Notes under the pieces: generated by a model
What the model was told of the DNA's origin: nothing
Databases searched by the model: none
Seen by the model: only the letters and a program-made list of their open reading frames with translations
In this document: positions 6,591 through 7,253 of the stretch, piece by piece
Layout of the letters: the number at the start of each line of letters is the position of its first letter
Position numbering within the stretch: position 1 is the first letter of the stretch
NCBI GenBank assembly: GCA_030668905.1
Contig: DAOVEQ010000050.1
Location: 1 to 7,253 of the forward strand
DNA length: 7,253 bases
Direction: 5' to 3'
Source of the DNA: Thermococci archaeon
Lineage (GTDB): Archaea > Methanobacteriota_B > Thermococci > Methanofastidiosales > B48-G16
Program-made: the position numbers and the translations under genes

Positions 6591-6617
6591 TTTAACCAAT
6601 ACTCTTTGGGGTGCAAC

Positions 6618-6626
6618 CTTTATATA
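6618..6626 (-). promoter_or_regulatory. TATA box for the rpa-radA operon
   Basis: The minus strand reads AAAAAATATATAAAGG at 6632-6617, a strong A-rich BRE-like plus TATA element. Its core is centred about 32 bases before the RPA ATG and 23 before an in-frame TTG. Initiation about 25 bases downstream leaves a leader of roughly 5-10 bases to the ATG and no room for a ribosome-binding site. Confidence 0.65.
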
Positions 6627-6708
6627 TTTTTTGAAGCGAGAGTATCATTGGGGTGTCCATCATTAACTGGATCAGGGGATACTTCACGCTCTGTGAACGG
6701 AGATCAGA
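6627..6708. other. Gene-free divergent region with nested inverted repeats
   Basis: No credible coding frame is present. AGTATC (6641-6646) pairs with GATACT (6678-6683), enclosing TCCA (6656-6659) and TGGA (6668-6671). A second hairpin, TTCAC (6683-6687)/GTGAA (6693-6697), follows. CTCTG (6689-6693) can pair alternatively with CAGAG (6705-6709). The segment lies between the RPA TATA box and a plus-strand TATA box, so operator function or a short RNA are both possible. Neither is shown. Confidence 0.35.
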
Positions 6709-6720
6709 GATATATAAAAA
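6709..6720 (+). promoter_or_regulatory. TATA box upstream of the GC-rich segment
   Basis: GATATATAAAAA on the plus strand is a strong archaeal box A. Initiation about 25 bases downstream would fall near 6739-6741, exactly where the AT-rich spacer turns into the GC-rich, hairpin-forming segment. Because TATATA is palindromic, weak minus-strand activity cannot be excluded. Confidence 0.5.
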
Positions 6721-6738
6721 CAAAATAAAAGATTTTCT

Positions 6739-6860
6739 GTCGAGGATCTGTGGATCCGAGTAAGCGAAGCGTCCACACTGAGCGGGAACGCCCTTTTATT
6801 TGGCGTTTAAAAGGGCTGAAGCGAATATTTAACGAGCAATGAGGGAGGCGTCCTCCTCTA
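6739..6860 (+). ncRNA. Candidate structured non-coding RNA (or dispersed GC-rich repeat)
   Basis: A hand count gives 62 of 120 G+C at 6741-6860 against 38 of 120 at 6901-7020, a local GC island in an AT-rich genome, preceded by a TATA box. Visible helices are TGTGGA/TCCACA (6749-6754 with 6772-6777), GCG-GGAA-CGC with a GNRA loop (6782-6791), a perfect 9-bp stem GCCCTTTTA/TAAAAGGGC (6790-6798 with 6808-6816), and GGAGG/CCTCC (6844-6848 with 6852-6856). AACGCC (6787-6792) and GGCGTT (6802-6807) form a competing helix. GGATC/GATCC (6744-6757) competes with the first. No match to RNase P RNA, SRP RNA, tRNA or C/D-box motifs was recognised. Short purine-rich words (AAGCGAA at 6763 and 6819) recur, so a dispersed intergenic repeat is the main alternative. 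It could also be a structured leader of the gene at 6899. Confidence 0.35.
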
Positions 6861-6867
6861 AGGAAAT

Positions 6868-6875
6868 CTTTAAGA
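6868..6875 (+). promoter_or_regulatory. Possible box A for the gene at 6899
   Basis: CTTTAAGA, preceded by GGAAAT, is centred about 27 bases upstream of the ATG at 6899. The spacing is the same as for the other start-proximal TATA boxes here. No Shine-Dalgarno sequence lies before the ATG, which fits a leaderless transcript. The element is weaker than the one at 6709-6720. Confidence 0.35.
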
Positions 6876-6898
6876 GGGTTAAGATACAATAGATATAT

Positions 6899-7253
6899 AT
6901 GGTTGATATTGAGTCATTACTCATAGGATTTGCTTTAGGATTGGCATCATCTATAATTTCCATTTATATACAGCATCGAAAATCTCTCGACATACTAAAA
7001 ATACAATTATTTCATGGCGACAGAGAAAAAGCATATTTGGAATTGTGGGAGATAAATAAAAACCATAAAGGAATAGAATTGGCAAATGAGATTGAAAATT
7101 TTTTAAAATCTCCATATAAAATCTATTTAGGAGATACTGAGCCAAAATTAAGAGAGAAAGTAGCTTTTATAAGAGAAAAGTATAAAAAAGTACATTCTCT
7201 TGAAGTGGAAAGGGGGGGAAAAATTGGGGAAGCTATGGGTTATAATGAGGTGT
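6899..7253 (+). CDS. Membrane-anchored protein of unknown function, N-terminal part (partial)
   Basis: The frame is open from the ATG at 6899 to the window edge (118 residues, no stop). A TAG three codons upstream (6890-6892) leaves this as the only ATG start. Residues 6-24 (SLLIGFALGLASSIISIYI) form one transmembrane helix or uncleaved anchor, followed by QHRK, which suggests the rest is cytoplasmic. The remainder is charged and helical (HGDREKAYLELWEINK, LANEIENFL, KLREKVAFIREKYKKV) and may form a coiled or helical-bundle domain. I recognise no family and no catalytic motif. Lysine- and isoleucine-rich composition and AGA/ATA codons match the neighbouring genes. It is the first gene right of the RPA promoter region and may share transcription with the GC-rich segment upstream. 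Confidence 0.75.
   Translation, partial: MVDIESLLIGFALGLASSIISIYIQHRKSLDILKIQLFHGDREKAYLELWEINKNHKGIELANEIENFLKSPYKIYLGDTEPKLREKVAFIREKYKKVHSLEVERGGKIGEAMGYNEV

Noticed and set aside
6640..6680. Possible C/D-box RNA on the minus strand (CTGA and ATGATGG words)
   Set aside because: The boxes are in the wrong order: CTGA lies 5' of ATGATGG, no convincing C box precedes it and no D box follows.
6739..6860. RNase P RNA or SRP RNA
   Set aside because: Neither the conserved RNase P GAGGAAAGUC-type element nor the SRP GGAAG/GNAR helix 8 pattern is present, and the segment is much too short.
6704..6889. Minus-strand open frame of 61 codons across the GC-rich island
   Set aside because: It begins with TTG, has no promoter or ribosome-binding site, and its arginine- and serine-rich product is what a structured GC-rich RNA or repeat gives when read as protein.
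6951..7145. Minus-strand open frame opposite the membrane protein
   Set aside because: The plus-strand frame has a promoter, an ATG and a clear transmembrane start, while the minus-strand product shows no domain and no start signals.
1..7253. CRISPR array, insertion sequence or prophage genes
   Set aside because: No regularly spaced repeats, transposase motifs or integrase motifs are seen. The only exact long repeat is the in-frame pair inside RPA.

Overview
The window is archaeal chromosome, most likely from an AT-rich euryarchaeote or a related lineage. Evidence for this is a RadA recombinase with an N-terminal helix-hairpin-helix domain, a multi-OB-fold RPA, a TFIIS-like transcription factor S, a Sec11-type (Ser/His) signal peptidase, an archaeal-type asparaginyl-tRNA synthetase, and TATA boxes about 25 bases upstream of start codons. 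The sequence alone does not fix the genus.

Layout. Positions 1-132 hold the 3' end of a plus-strand FAD-dependent oxidoreductase gene. It converges on a minus-strand unit in which the AsnRS gene (287-1564) runs directly into a tRNA-Gly(CCC) gene (213-286). A 98-bp divergent promoter region (1565-1662) separates AsnRS from a 55-residue plus-strand zinc-finger protein (1663-1830). That small gene overlaps, tail to tail by 4 bases, the last gene of a long minus-strand operon. In transcription order the operon is RPA (6590), RadA, pyrrolidone-carboxylate peptidase, signal peptidase I, Nudix hydrolase, transcription factor S and a small OB-fold protein (ending at 1827). Most junctions in it are overlaps or gaps of a few bases. 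The only larger gap (49 bp) lies before the signal peptidase.

To the right of the RPA promoter is a gene-free stretch (6627-6898). It contains a plus-strand TATA box followed by a GC-rich, hairpin-forming segment of about 120 bases, which is a candidate non-coding RNA or dispersed repeat. The window ends inside a plus-strand gene for an unrecognised membrane-anchored protein (6899 onward).

Functionally, RPA and RadA are the single-stranded-DNA-binding and strand-exchange partners of replication and recombination, and TFS rescues stalled RNA polymerase. The signal peptidase, Nudix enzyme and peptidase are housekeeping passengers. The best leads are the GC-rich segment upstream of 6899, the C33 substitution in the tRNA-Gly, the locally homogenised OB-fold repeat in RPA, and the small zinc-finger gene.
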